Counted from the stretch's first letter, positions 45,420-56,101 are shown. The stretch: 64,000 bases of DNA from Mesodorylaimus sp. YZB2_4 (GCA_030248295.1 JASANH010000446.1:62001-126000); one strand, 5' to 3'. The notes: generated by a model not told the origin, from the sequence alone. Made by a program: numbers and translations.

Positions 45420-46562
45420 AATTTCTTTTCAGACCTTTCCGACACCAACGAATGGATGTTTATTCCTGCATAGCGTATTTCACTGGTTAACCGGTTGTTT
45501 TGCGCAGTTGCTAGGCAGCTGACGATGAATAATGAAATATGGAGAAACAGCATGAATTTTCCGTCGGTGCCAATCATTTGACAAGGTAGCTCTCATTCGT
45601 TATGGTCTCATGTTGAACTTTGAAAAATGACTTTATCCTCTCTCCCCCCTAGGTGAGCTGAGAGAGTTTGTGCCTTCGAGTTCAAGGTCTTGCGGAGCCT
45701 TTCTGATCAATTTGAGCGGATCTCGACTAATTCTATATCCAAGGAACTCGCAGAAAGTGCGGTTCAACCTACAAAAATCTCCCTAGGTTGAGAGAAGTCG
45801 AATAAGGGCCCGGAAAAATAGATGATATCGTGCTGACTGTGTGCTTGGGGCCTGACAGCCATGGCCTGACAGGAAGGGGTCAGAAATGTCTCATGGTAGA
45901 GATAGCCGTAACAAGAGTAGGGCGGCCTGCACCAGAGTCACATTGACAGATCTACCTGAACTATCGGGGTATGCTCTACCTTCTTTTTATGACACGCCCC
46001 AAATGAAAGCTAGCCGACTCTCCGAATGGCAAACGCTAGTTGTATTTTAGTAGTCACCTAATCAGTGCTAAAATGGAATTTCCGAGATATCCTGCTCTTT
46101 TTCCGCGAGACCAAACGCTAAATAGCTCTCGAGGTTGAAGGGACGTATTACACAAGAAATGAATTACCAGTCGCGAGTCGAACTTGCGCCCCTAATCGTA
46201 AGCGTGCGCTGATAAGGCGTGTACAGACTCCTAACCCACTCGGCCACAGGTGGGACTGCGCGGTCCTAACGATCAACTGGCCCATCAAACTAGAAGTTTG
46301 GCATCAAGCCCGCACGAAAATAGAAGCCTCTCAAAAATTAAAAATTTGTCAGGCATGCTTTTAAGTCAACGGTCGCTAGCACTGTTTTTGATGTTTTCGT
46401 CGATCAGAAACAGAGAATGAAGCACAAGGCGCATGCGGGAAAAGTCAGTACAGCTCACATGGTCACATTGCATAAGCACAGTCTCACTCTCTTCTCTGCT
46501 GCCGGAGACCCAAATTCCATGTCGACAACGCAGAGGGCGTTAGATCGATGGTTTGGGCAAGT
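45420..46562. other. Region with a tRNA-like sequence only
   Basis: Apart from the degenerate tRNA-like sequence at 46163-46254 I see no gene. The plus-strand frames near 46417-46785 overlap, antisense, the C-terminal part of the lectin-like gene and look like shadows. Confidence 0.4.
46163..46254 (-). pseudogene. tRNA-like sequence (pseudo-tRNA or tRNA-derived SINE)
   Basis: The minus strand contains an A-box-like TGGCCGAGTGGGTTAGGAG and a B-box-like AGTTCGACTC at about tRNA spacing, with a T-stem of four of five pairs and a partly paired acceptor end (ACC...GGT). The anticodon arm does not fold into five pairs with a proper loop. The GGCCGAGTGG start resembles Ser/Leu type tRNAs. Most likely a decayed tRNA or the head of a tRNA-derived SINE. 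Confidence 0.4.
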
Positions 46563-47768
46563 TCAAACCGCTACTTTTTTTATGCCTCTCGGCGTCTTTT
46601 GGATCATCGTAGCTGGAGCCGGCGCTTTATGGGCGATCGCTGGCAGTTTCTTGATGGCACCAGTGTCGTTTTTAGTGCTGCTGCTTCTCCTCTTAACAGG
46701 AGGCTTGGTCTGCGGTCGTCTCCCACGGGACCGCCGGGTGTGCCCGTGTACCCTTCGCATCATCCTTTTGCCGTCTTTCACGTAGATGTACTGGTAACTG
46801 TCGGTGAATGTGGACGAGCTGCTGTCGTCGTTGGTCATTTTGTTGCCAGCTGGGCTGCTTAGAGTATCCGAGCTTCCCTGGTCGGTCAAACTTCGTATGC
46901 CTTTTGTGTTTGCGATGCTGGCTTCTCGCAATTTTTTACGGTAACGTCGGCGAAGGAGGACGACGGCTAGGATAAGCAAGATACAGAAGACGACGGCTGC
47001 GATTCCAGCACCCATCAGTGCCCATTGCCACATACTGGAATCAGATTCATCGCCCGGCTGAAAATTTTCGTTGCGAACCCTTGGATCGCTTCCCGTCGAT
47101 CCAGCTAACACAGCAGTTGTGCTTTCTCCATTTTTAACGGCTTTTGCCATCTCCGATTCGCATAGGCGATGGTGCTTCATGCCTTCGAACACGGACGACG
47201 AATTGGGAGCGCCAGTGCAGGTGGCTTCAGTCAAGACGATCGCTTCGCCATCAGTAAGGGCCATCGCGCATCGGAGGTCCGCGATACTACTATTTTTGTC
47301 ATTGGTTCGGTTCGCCCAGGAAGGTGGCTCTTGATCATTGAAATCGTCGGCTAATGTACGACCATCGCGTTCGGAATGCCATTTTTTTGGATTTCGCCAG
47401 GTTGTGAAATCGCGCGTGTCTTCATCTGCAGATGGTTCGCGAACCAGGTCGACCCAGAACTTCAACGGCTCCGAGCTATTGGTCTTCATGCGCCAGTCCT
47501 CGACTATCCTTCGCAATTTCTCTTTCACCTGTGGATCGATTTTCGGAAGGTGCCATGCCGACAACGGGTACGTTCCGCAGTTGGATTTTGCCTGTTTCCA
47601 CGAATCTTGGGTTTCTTCGATGATCACGCATTGCGTGCCGACCGCGAAAAGAGCCAGTTTTGCACATTGGTTCTCATCAACCACCAGAGTTGTGTCTGTC
47701 GAAGCCTCGGCGGCGAAGGAGAACGCAATGAAGGCAAAGAACAGAGACAGCAGGCTCAATGCAGCCAT
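46563..47768 (-). CDS. Type I membrane protein with divergent C-type-lectin-like domain
   Basis: Intronless 401-residue protein. A signal peptide (LLSLFFAFIAFSFAAEA) leads into an ectodomain of about 220 residues with the outline of a C-type-lectin-like domain: QCAKL, TQCVIIEETQDSWKQAKSNC, FWVDLVREP, a tryptophan-rich middle (TTWRNPKKW; PPSWANRT), DLRCAMALTDGEAIVL, and a final HHRLCESEM resembling the usual YxCE end. The calcium/sugar motifs EPN/QPD and WND are not evident, so sugar binding is doubtful. One transmembrane helix follows near residues 243-270 (WALMGAGIAAVVFCILLILA), then a stop-transfer RRRYRKK and a very basic, Ser-rich cytoplasmic tail with a Tyr-containing patch (SYQYIYVKDG). 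Receptor or adhesion function inferred; ligand unknown. Confidence 0.75.
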   Translation of the reverse strand: MAALSLLSLFFAFIAFSFAAEASTDTTLVVDENQCAKLALFAVGTQCVIIEETQDSWKQAKSNCGTYPLSAWHLPKIDPQVKEKLRRIVEDWRMKTNSSEPLKFWVDLVREPSADEDTRDFTTWRNPKKWHSERDGRTLADDFNDQEPPSWANRTNDKNSSIADLRCAMALTDGEAIVLTEATCTGAPNSSSVFEGMKHHRLCESEMAKAVKNGESTTAVLAGSTGSDPRVRNENFQPGDESDSSMWQWALMGAGIAAVVFCILLILAVVLLRRRYRKKLREASIANTKGIRSLTDQGSSDTLSSPAGNKMTNDDSSSSTFTDSYQYIYVKDGKRMMRRVHGHTRRSRGRRPQTKPPVKRRSSSTKNDTGAIKKLPAIAHKAPAPATMIQKTPRGIKKVAV

Positions 47769-48104
47769 GGCTCACAAATTTTTCAAGTCAGAATGAAAAA
47801 GGCTCCTGTATGCAGCTGCAAGTCAGCAAAACCAGGAAACCAAGCTGTGATGTAAAGTGCATTAACTACTAGGTGGGGGGTGCATAATTAGTGCCTTCAC
47901 TCTCATGCCAGTAAAAGCATGCATATGCATGCTTTGCCCCGCTGCAGTCATCAACTCTACTCAACTTTATTTGGAATCTACAGCAAAATGAATGAATACC
48001 TCTCATAGCAACCTGACCTATGATGATCCTGGGCCAAAATCATGCACAGTACCTGCCATCCACCACTACGGCAAGACAGCATGAGTAATCGAACCAAATA
48101 GTGT
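47769..48104. other. Short spacer
   Basis: 335 bases upstream of the lectin-like gene and downstream of the eight-cysteine gene, both on the minus strand. Contains the palindromic GCATGCATATGCATGC (47927-47942). No gene seen. Confidence 0.4.
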
Positions 48105-48479
48105 TCATGTACGGCGAAAGAACACACAAGGAAAGATTGCACCAAAAATCGTCAATACTTGAAATCTGTTGGATTGCGATCCATTTCCTCTCGGGTCCCT
48201 GGTAGTATAAGATGACGGAGTGTGATGGATCGGTGCCACACAAATGCATCTGGTTTGTTTCGGATTGAATCCACCGCGATCATGGCTATAGCTGCAAGCC
48301 ATATCCCTTCCCATATTCCTGGCATCGCAAACCCTCTGGCAGCAATTGCCAAAATGCCAACACTTTTGACTGAGTTGTTGTGGGTCAGCTTCTCGAATGC
48401 AACTTGCCGTGTGATCTTGGTTGGCCAAAGACGAAAAGGCAATCGACGATAAAATCAATATCGTCAGTATCGATTTCAT
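48105..48479 (-). CDS. Eight-cysteine secreted protein, probably GPI-anchored (family copy 2)
   Basis: Intronless 124-residue protein. The signal peptide (ILTILILSSIAFSSLA) is followed by C-x12-C-x5-CC-x3-C-x10-C-x15-C-x-C (WHFGNCCQRVC in the core; RCICVAP at the end). This is the same framework as the protein at 40919-41326, although the intervening residues are very different. A polar linker then leads to a moderately hydrophobic C-terminus (FQVLTIFGAIFPCVFF) that may be a GPI signal, weaker than in copy 1. The linker contains an Asn-Gly-Ser sequon. Shared framework and opposite orientation 7 kb away suggest an old duplication. Function unknown. Confidence 0.72.
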   Translation of the reverse strand: MKSILTILILSSIAFSSLANQDHTASCIREADPQQLSQKCWHFGNCCQRVCDARNMGRDMACSYSHDRGGFNPKQTRCICVAPIHHTPSSYTTRDPRGNGSQSNRFQVLTIFGAIFPCVFFRRT

Positions 48480-50512
48480 GATGTTGGGTCCAATCCGGAT
48501 TATTCGTAAACTAAATGTTTGGCAAAAGAGATTTCGCGATCAGACTAAAAGCCTGTGGCTTAGAGACTAATTCGCTCTACCACCCTACACCAAGCCCATG
48601 TTGTCACACAAGAGTGATGGCGTCAGAAGTTTCGACCTTTGCCAGTGTTCGTCAAAGCTGGCAGTGCAAAATGCGCTCGTTTGATGTAAGAATGTCAGCT
48701 GCTCACAGCGTACTCTTGCTAAAACCATTATCCATCACCGGCTGAGAAAACTTTTTAAAAGTTACTTGTTGCTTGGAAGGGAAAGAAGTTTGCAGTTATT
48801 CGACTTCGAGGAGCAGCTGTGAAGTCGATCGTGTTCTCACTTCCGAGTTACATGCAGCTTGGCCAATACTATTATAAAAAAGAACGAGCTCATTTTTAAC
48901 TGCCAGAGAAACCCAGACTGCCTTGTGCTCTGACGCATAACGTTATCTTGCATTGGAAAGCGATATCTGTGTTGCTGTGACCCCTAAAAATGCATCGCCC
49001 AGGTGCTTATAGGGCAAAAGGCAAACAAGAAACAGGTGTGGGTGTCTTTCACTTCAGCAACAGAGAATAATATTTTTGCATCAAAACACTTTAAAAAATT
49101 TTTAAGCCCTGATCAGAAATTAGCATACGTCGTACAGATTGTCATTCTACATAATATGTATTACGACGCACCACCGGTTAGGGTTCGGGTTCGACTCCTG
49201 ATCAGGCTAACTGTTTCTCACTTTATTGCGCATCGTGCCAGTATATCTTTCTCCCCAACCTACCATTGTCCCAAGGTCGATATCTAATTCAGACTGTCCT
49301 CACGTTCAGGTGCTCCAAGAGAAGGCGGAGTTCGGAAAGCTGCTGAGGGCTAGCCAAGTTATCTTTAAAAGTTTTTCGATTTCATCGCTCGTCTTCATTG
49401 AAACCACTTGAGGTGGAAGTCCTGATTTGACTACTGTGCGTATATTCGAAGGCATGAAGCACCATCATATGCGTGTCTGAGATGCCGAAATCTGTCATAA
49501 GCGGGCATGGCACAACTGTTGTATTGATTGAAGCGACGAGAAGCGATCCAAGGCCTCACAAAGACTCTCCAGAGCCTGTGATGAATCTAAGGCCTATATG
49601 TGGCAATGGACACTGATAAATGCTGGAATCTCAGCGTATTCAGTGTCGTGCTCGTCCTAGCCCTTATCTTTCTTCGCCGACGTTACCCTAACTGAAGCTG
49701 CGAGAAGCTTTAAATACCTGGCAGACTTCGAGATGTGACGGCATCCTCATGTACCACAAATAGCTCCTAGTATACCCGCAGATTAAAATTTAGACGTCGT
49801 GATCTTGGATTTTGAGCCGATCGCGAAAGACTTCCCTCAAATTGTTATGAGCTTCGAACTTCGTTTATAAGATGTCTCTGAAAGGAGCGAAGAAACCCTA
49901 GGCGAAGGTCGAGACATCGAACGTCACCAGAAACGTCTCCTGCGAATCTTATTATTGTACGCGGTCTGCGTCAAGCATGTCCTGGTTCTGGCGCATGTTG
50001 ACTCAGCATCGTTGATTATTATACTACTCTGGCTAACACAGCTGTCGATGTTTGACCTGGTCACGTTTAGATCTATGGACCACACTGAACTGTGAGATAC
50101 GAGCATACAGTGAGAAAATGTTACTGAGCGCAGATCTTTTATCACCTCACATTTTTGTCACACATGGGCACAACATTCGCATCACACGCACAGCACGGCA
50201 CATAGGATGACTGGATCGCAGATTGATATCTTCATGGCAAGCAGTCTGGTGTGGCATCCACTGCGGCCGCGAGACACTTATGCCTGCATCCTGCATCCTG
50301 CATGCTGCTTGCATCACCTCCCCTGACTATGGCGCCCGTCTGAAACTCGACTCGGTCACCACCTGGCTCACGTTCTTGGACAACACAGAACACGATCTCA
50401 TCCGACACCCATTCAGTCACCACCGTTCATTCATGTTCATGTTCATGTTCATGTTTTACCACATCACCGATCACATCACACATCATCGATGTTGCACATC
50501 ATCGATCACAGA
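48480..50512. other. Region without a supported protein gene
   Basis: No convincing coding sequence. It contains a tRNA-like structure at 49105-49208 and simple-sequence repeats near 50285-50310 (CTGCAT units) and 50431-50457 (TTCATG units). The latter lie just downstream of the stop of the GC-rich minus-strand gene and are probably in its 3' UTR. Confidence 0.4.
50431..50457. repeat. TTCATG-type short tandem repeat
   Basis: Four or so copies of a six-base TTCATG unit, with the preceding CACCGTTCA. Simple microsatellite downstream of a minus-strand stop codon (50513). Confidence 0.75.
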
Positions 50513-52064
50513 TCACTTGGCGGGCTGGCCGAGCTTCGAGCCGAAAACATTCATGAACACTTCTTGGATGATGGGGAACGAGACTTGACCCTTGTCGTCG
50601 GCCTTCGTCTTCAGCTGGGCCTTGGCCTGGTTCACTTCGTCCGCCGTGGCCACGTTGCCGCTCACCAACTGCGCGAACACGGCGTCCAGCATCTCGATCG
50701 GCACCGTCACGCCCTGACCCATCTGCTTCAGTTTCTGAAAAGGGAATGCGCGTCAGCCGACACAGCCTCGTCTCGCCCAACCGAGTCCTTACCTCGAACA
50801 CCTCCAGGAAGTTCATCTCGCCACCAGGGGCACCGGCCGCAACGGGAGACTTGGTACTGGCAGGGGCGGGGGACGCCGTCACGGGGGAAGCCGACTTGAC
50901 TGTGCCGCCTGATTGCTTGCCGGAGGTCGGGGCTGGCTGGGCTGTGCTCTTGTCGATGATGGTACTGAAATGAGAGCATGCTCTTTCGAGTAAGATCATG
51001 ACCAAAGGGACTTACCGGAAGGAGACGGCCATGGGGTCCTGCTGGTTGATCGACCGCAACGTCATGGCCACGCTCTTCTCTCGATCCAGTTCGGCCACGT
51101 TCGTACCGATGAGCAGGATGTTGGTCAGGTCTTCGATCAGGGCCCTCGCCGCCGGGTGTCCCGCCGCGTCCAGGTGCGTGAAGTTGGCTCGTTGCGGTCC
51201 GCAGGCCATGTGCCCCGCCAGGGAGGTCGTGATGGGCATGGAAGCGAATTGCTTGTCTTTCGGCACGTCCACGATCTGAAACCCACAACTCGTCAGCGGC
51301 GATCAGGCAAAGCCGAGCACACGAGCTTACCTGGTAGTAGCCGGCCTTGGTCACGTTCTGCTGCACGGGGGGCGCCTTTCCCAACTTGCGGTAGGTGGCC
51401 GCTCGACCGTCCTTGGCCGCATCCATTCGATCGGCGACGGCGTCCCAGAGTTGATCGGGCGTGAACGTGGCGGCGGGTACCTTGGCGGTGATCTCGTCCA
51501 CTTCGGCCGTGTCCACCACTCCGGAGCTGACCAAGGCGAGCACGGCGGGTTTGAGGACGGCTTGGGGCAGCGACATGATCTTGGCCAGTTCTTGCAGCAC
51601 GTCGACGGTTTCTTGCAGCACCGGCTGTTTCGATTCTTTGACGGCCTCGTCCACTTTGCCCATGGCTGCCAGCAACGTTGGGCTCGCCTTCGGCTGAAAC
51701 GGACGAGAGCCCTCCTTCCCTGGGGACCCGACTCGTACAAGGCAGCTACTTCCGTCGGACGCTTGCTTGACTTGATCGGTGGCCGCAGTGAACGGGCCGC
51801 TTTCGAAGTCTTTGCCGAGGGGCAGCTTTTGCTGGGCGATGCGTTGGAGACGGAAATGCGGTTTCAGGAAGTGCTTGCACGTCGCTCGAGCGTACGACAC
51901 TTGGCTTCGCAACGACGGCGGGACCTGCTTGACCGTGGACAGGGCCTCGAACAGGGACGACAGGAACTGCGCTTTGTTGTGCAGGGCGATCGGATCGGGC
52001 TGAAAATGAAGAAACGAGTTATGAAGAGGAGATCGCAGAAAGGCCGAGGACTTACGGCAGCCAT
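50513..52064 (-). CDS. GC-rich, strongly codon-biased gene of unknown family
   Basis: Five exons, 52056-52064 (only ATG-GCT-GCC), 51331-51999, 51016-51275, 50793-50964 and 50513-50734, with consistent phases and 443 residues. No signal peptide or membrane helix, so probably cytosolic. The N-terminal half is helical (LFEALSTVKQVPPSLRSQV; ETVDVLQELAKIMSLPQAVL). A central segment reads YYQIVDVPKDKQFASMPIT and LTNILLIGTNVAELDREK. A Ser/Pro/Ala/Lys linker (TVKSASPVTASPAPASTK) follows, and a compact C-terminal unit starts GGEMNFLEVFEKLKQMGQG and ends VFGSKLGQPAK. Third codon positions are nearly all G or C, unlike other genes here; this could reflect high expression or a different origin. The stretch 51694-51738 (45 bases, in frame) starts GTACGA and ends TTTCAG and may be an intron, which would shorten the protein to 428 residues. 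Family not recognised. Confidence 0.78.
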
Positions 52065-52737
52065 TCTTCGCACACTTCGGCTCGACGATCAACAAACTCA
52101 CTCGCACACGACGACGCGACTTCGACACGGGAGCTCACTTTCGACCAAGCGCTCACGACGGGCTGCGAAAGGAGGAATGACGAGGCAGGTGAAGAGCCGA
52201 TCCTTCAGAAATCGAGCAGTGTAAAGTAGCTGGAAGCATCCAATCAGAAGTCTCCTGCAATAAACCACGTGACCCTGAAGACTGTAAAGTGCGTGAGGGC
52301 TGCTGCAAGGAAGTGCGCTCTAGCTAACGAGAGTTTCAGTAGAATTGTTGTTGAGGGTTTCCTTGTACCCTTCCAGCTATTAGGCCCACGGCGAGTGGGA
52401 GAGGACTACCGACATTGGTAACGGCAACCCTCGATGTGAAAGGTTCCTTAGGTATGTAGTCCTGAACCCTATGCCCCTAAATTCTTCCTGCAGTCGGGGT
52501 TTTGTCTCAGTGACTGCGGTTTGCCACACCCGCCCGTATGGGTCTGATTTGAGGGGCAAATTGTGCCGCTGGTTGTTTTTTACACTCTAGTGTCCGATGA
52601 ACATGTTCCTAAATTCATCATTCGCGCTGGCTAAGCATGAGTGCTCTTCAGTAGTAGCCTATCTCCTAGCAACAAGAAACGCTATTGTTGACTGTCCAGG
52701 CAGGACCTGTCTCTGCATTAAAAACCACTAGATCAGC
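52065..52737. other. Divergent intergenic region with inverted repeats
   Basis: Lies between the minus-strand GC-rich gene and the plus-strand dynein-2 LIC gene, so it should contain both promoters. It also contains nested complementary segments: GCAGTC/GACTGC around 52490-52518, and TTTGCC/GGCAAA around 52530-52560. These could be a structured RNA or remnant mobile DNA. No known ncRNA recognised. Confidence 0.4.
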
Positions 52738-54508
52738 ATGGCATTATGGGGATACGCTAAAGAGAAGATCGAACAGAATGCTGCGAAAAGAGCTTTGAAT
52801 CAGGATCCCCAAGGACAAGGAGGTATCACAAAATTTCTGAATTTGCATTGTCGTCGTCTTAGATTTCTATTCGTAGATGATGATTCTCAAGTCAGAGAAG
52901 AATCTTACATCTTGCTTCTGGGTGGCCGAGCCAGTGTAAGTCATGAACTGACGTGAGCATGGGCCCAGGTGAAGCTGTTTTTTGTGCTGCTATTATAGGG
53001 AAAGACATCCCTCATTTTAAGATTTTTGGACAGGTAACACTGTGATCAAGCAAGATGCGATGTGAACACTGGCAATCTATTTCAGGGACGAACAAACCAA
53101 ACCGACTATAGCCCTTGAGTACACTTATGGACGCAGGACTAAGGGCAATGTGAGAGCTCAAGTTTTTCATGCAGTAATAAGGCAGCTTGCTAAAGTAATT
53201 CTGAATTGTAGACAAAAGAAGTTGGTCACATTTGGGAACTAGGCGGTGGGATTAACCTGTTGTCGCTGCTAGACAGTGTTATTACTGCTGAAGCTATCGA
53301 GTAAGAGCTGTGGTCAATATGTGAATAACTCCCCTATCTTGACCCGCTATCGATTACGTAGGCAATTGTCACTCGTGCTCATGTTAGATTTATCTCAACC
53401 CGATCAGTTATGGACCATATTGGACACCTGCTTAAATCATGTTCGAAGCAAATTTCAGAAACTTATTGATGGCAACAGAGACCTCAATGAAAAGCTGATG
53501 AAAAAAGCTTGGACCAGACTTGGGGCGGATTGCCAAGTAACGCAGCAGCATGTAGCCTGTGGCTATATTCCAACTTGATGTCATATTGATAGGATAGAGA
53601 GTTCATCAAACCATTTCCTGTCCCACTGGCCATTGTTGGAGGAAAATACGATATTTTTCAGGTATTAAAGCTGACGATAAGTCGCTATAGTCCCTGGCTG
53701 CTGCCATTTTTCCACACTACTGCATCTTGTAGGAGTTCGACCCAGAGAAGCGGAAACTGATCACTCGCACTCTGCGTTTTGTGGCACACACAAACGGGGT
53801 CAGCCTACAGGTGCAGCTAATTCTGCCTGTTTTGCAGAGATAGCATTTCACTTTAAGAAGCAGTCCTCTGTTTCAGTTTTTCAGTTTGAAGATAGACAGT
53901 TTAGTAACACGTGGACGAGCCCTCATCAGCCATTTCATTTTCAACACAGCTGCTAGGTATGTTTGCAAAGTTTTTGTCAAAATGCTGAATGATGGATTTT
54001 TTAGCAAGGGGCTTGTAACGGATCATACAAAACCTCTTTTCGTCCCAGCTGGAGCTGATTCACTTCAGGACATTGGTAAATGTACAATTGTAGTCATTTC
54101 CTGGATAGAGATCCTATGCAAGACACCCAAGACACCATGTACTCAATTACTAGGTCCACCGCCATCTGCCGACTCTGGCCAAATATCGGGTTCAACTCCA
54201 CTGGACTTGTGGAAGAATGCGTTCTGTGAATACTACCCTCAGAAAGTATCCATGCGTCTCAACCTCTTAAAGCTGACAATAATGTAATACTGCTTCTAGA
54301 CTATGAAAATCGACGCAGTTGACGACCCTGCCAAGGATCCTCAATACAAGGAAGAAGCGATCGATTTGCTACGTGCGCAGAAAGACCAGGTTCGGATCAG
54401 CCGAATCATCCTATCCTACGAGCTGATGAGATCTCTGCTTAGGAACTGGAGAAGTACATTCGACAGCGGGCACGAATGGAAGCAACGAAAGAAAACGGCT
54501 TAGATTGA
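52738..54508 (+). CDS. dync2li1: Cytoplasmic dynein 2 light intermediate chain 1 (D2LIC)
   Basis: Subunit of the retrograde intraflagellar transport motor, needed to build and maintain cilia. Thirteen exons: 52738-52822, 52877-52935, 52999-53033, 53086-53149, 53212-53300, 53362-53536, 53593-53661, 53733-53810, 53877-53956, 54005-54075, 54154-54245, 54300-54389, 54443-54508. All phases agree and give 350 residues (vertebrate protein about 351). Landmarks: YILLLGGRAS|GKTSLILRFLD, a Walker A P-loop split by an intron; PTIALEYTYGRRTKG; IWELGGG; LSLVLMLDLSQPDQLW; PFPVPLAIVGGKYDIF; FDPEKRKLITRTLRFVAH; KPLFVPAGADSL; STPLDLWKNAF; and DDPAKDPQYKEEAIDLLRAQ. This order is specific to D2LIC rather than the dynein-1 LICs. 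Introns are short (about 50-75 bases). The nematode equivalent is the XBX-1 type protein of ciliated sensory neurons. Confidence 0.95.
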
Positions 54509-55019
54509 ATGATGCCATGGAGGATCGAATGCTAATGTTTGCACAGTTGGGGCACTGAAGGAACAAACTGGATTATCTATCCTTTTTGGCGTTTTATCGT
54601 GGTTGGTGATATTATCTGTGTGCACGTTGAAAGAAGTAGTGGCCACAGTTTTACATATTGGGACACTACAGTATGCCACTTATCGATAGATGGTCTGTTA
54701 CTCTCCCCATCTCCAGGTCAATCCTCTCTCCATTCCAGTTGTCACGCTCGATCATTGGTTTTATTGAGTCACGTGGCCATCGTGGTGAGTTAGCCTCATA
54801 GCATAAAACTACAATCAGCCTTACGTCGATTAGTCACCTCAGACAGATAGGTCAGTCAGGTTCGTCTGCCGTACTTTGAAAATTCTAAGGACGGTGATGT
54901 TTCAGACATAGTCGGATGGCTTGGTTGGCTGCCCTGATGCAAAAGCTCCACCGGTCACGCCCTACAATAATACGAGCCCAAACCTACTGTAAATTACTTC
55001 AATTCCACGGTAACTTTAA

Positions 55020-55062
55020 TGTCGCGGTTTTCGCGGATGGCCTGGACCGCGAAATTTTTGTG
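55020..55062. repeat. CGCGGTTTT / CCGCGAAATTT repeat units (copy 1)
   Basis: Contains GTCGCGGTTTTCGCGG and, 15 bases on, CCGCGAAATTTTTG, that is, inverted copies of one CCGCGAAAA-type core. A second cluster with several direct units lies at 56102-56169. Probably a short dispersed, non-autonomous repeat. Confidence 0.6.
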
Positions 55063-55847
55063 TAGAAAACCTGGATTTTCAGATAGAGCATAGGTTCAGT
55101 TTTACCTTGTTTTCAACCACCTGCTGACTACATTTAGTTAAACTGCAACCCGGATCAGTTTCCAAATACGTTTAAAACCACCTCATCAAAGAGTGTGGAC
55201 ATGAGTCACATTACTCGTATCAATACAGTGATGCACTGACGAGCATCTTGAACATTACTACTGACAACAGTCTGTCTCAACCTACCTGACCAGGAGCTAT
55301 CCAACTGGATTGGAACGGATCCACGATGGATTCTGATGGATTGGGGAATCTGGGACGCCTTAAAACCCGTCGAGCATGATATGGTTTGATCACTGACAGA
55401 CAACCTGAGATCCACTTTTGGCAGTTGCTTACAGTTTCTGTATTTCTTCGGAATTTCTTCCAAATACCAGTGAGTAAAATACTTTTTGAATGCTTAGGCG
55501 TTTCCACTCACAGCTCCTTCCACATCAAATTTTTCGACCCATCTTAGCCTTGCAGAGAGATTCAATTTTTGCCCTTTTTCCCGCGGCCTGGGGGCTTCTT
55601 AGCTGACCTCATCTTGCCATCAACTAGGGTCCACCCAGGATGGCAAGAGCGCATGTTGATCTCTACTCCGCGATGTCAGTGGCTACCCCAGGGGTAACTC
55701 CCTAGCCCGTGCCCTGTGAGGAGTCTGGAATCGAGAGCCCCTCGCCCCATAAGACCTCTCCTCGTTCATGGACACCGAATGGATAAGGAGAGAGTCACCC
55801 ACCAACAGGCGTGCAAGGCACAGAGACAACTTGACAAAGTTCTCAGA

Positions 55848-55935
55848 TGACTAGAGTCGAATCCAGGCTGATGGTCTCCTGCTGTACTAAGCAAACTGTG
55901 ACACACGCCTTTCACCGCTACACCACCCAGGCGGC
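55848..55935 (-). pseudogene. tRNA-like sequence (possible tRNA-derived SINE head)
   Basis: The minus strand has an A-box-like TGGTGTAGCGGTGAAAGG and a B-box-like GGATTCGACTC, with a weak T-stem (CTGG/CTAG). The anticodon arm does not form a standard stem and loop. The spacing suits an internal Pol III promoter of a decayed tRNA or SINE. Confidence 0.4.
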
Positions 55936-56101
55936 TCCTTACACGCATCTAATGCTTGGAGCTCCTACGTGCAGGAAAGCAGGTATAACGGAGCTGATCG
56001 TGTTCTTTATAAAGATCGAACATTCCCACACAGTCTGAAGTATCAGCGGGAGATTCATCATATGCATAACCAGTACTGATGACTGACGGTGAGCCAGAAA
56101 C

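Noticed and set aside
50728..52128. 466-codon minus-strand frame read straight through introns
   Set aside because: It starts upstream of the true ATG (52064) and runs through three GT-AG introns into other frames; the spliced model keeps better sequence and consistent phases.
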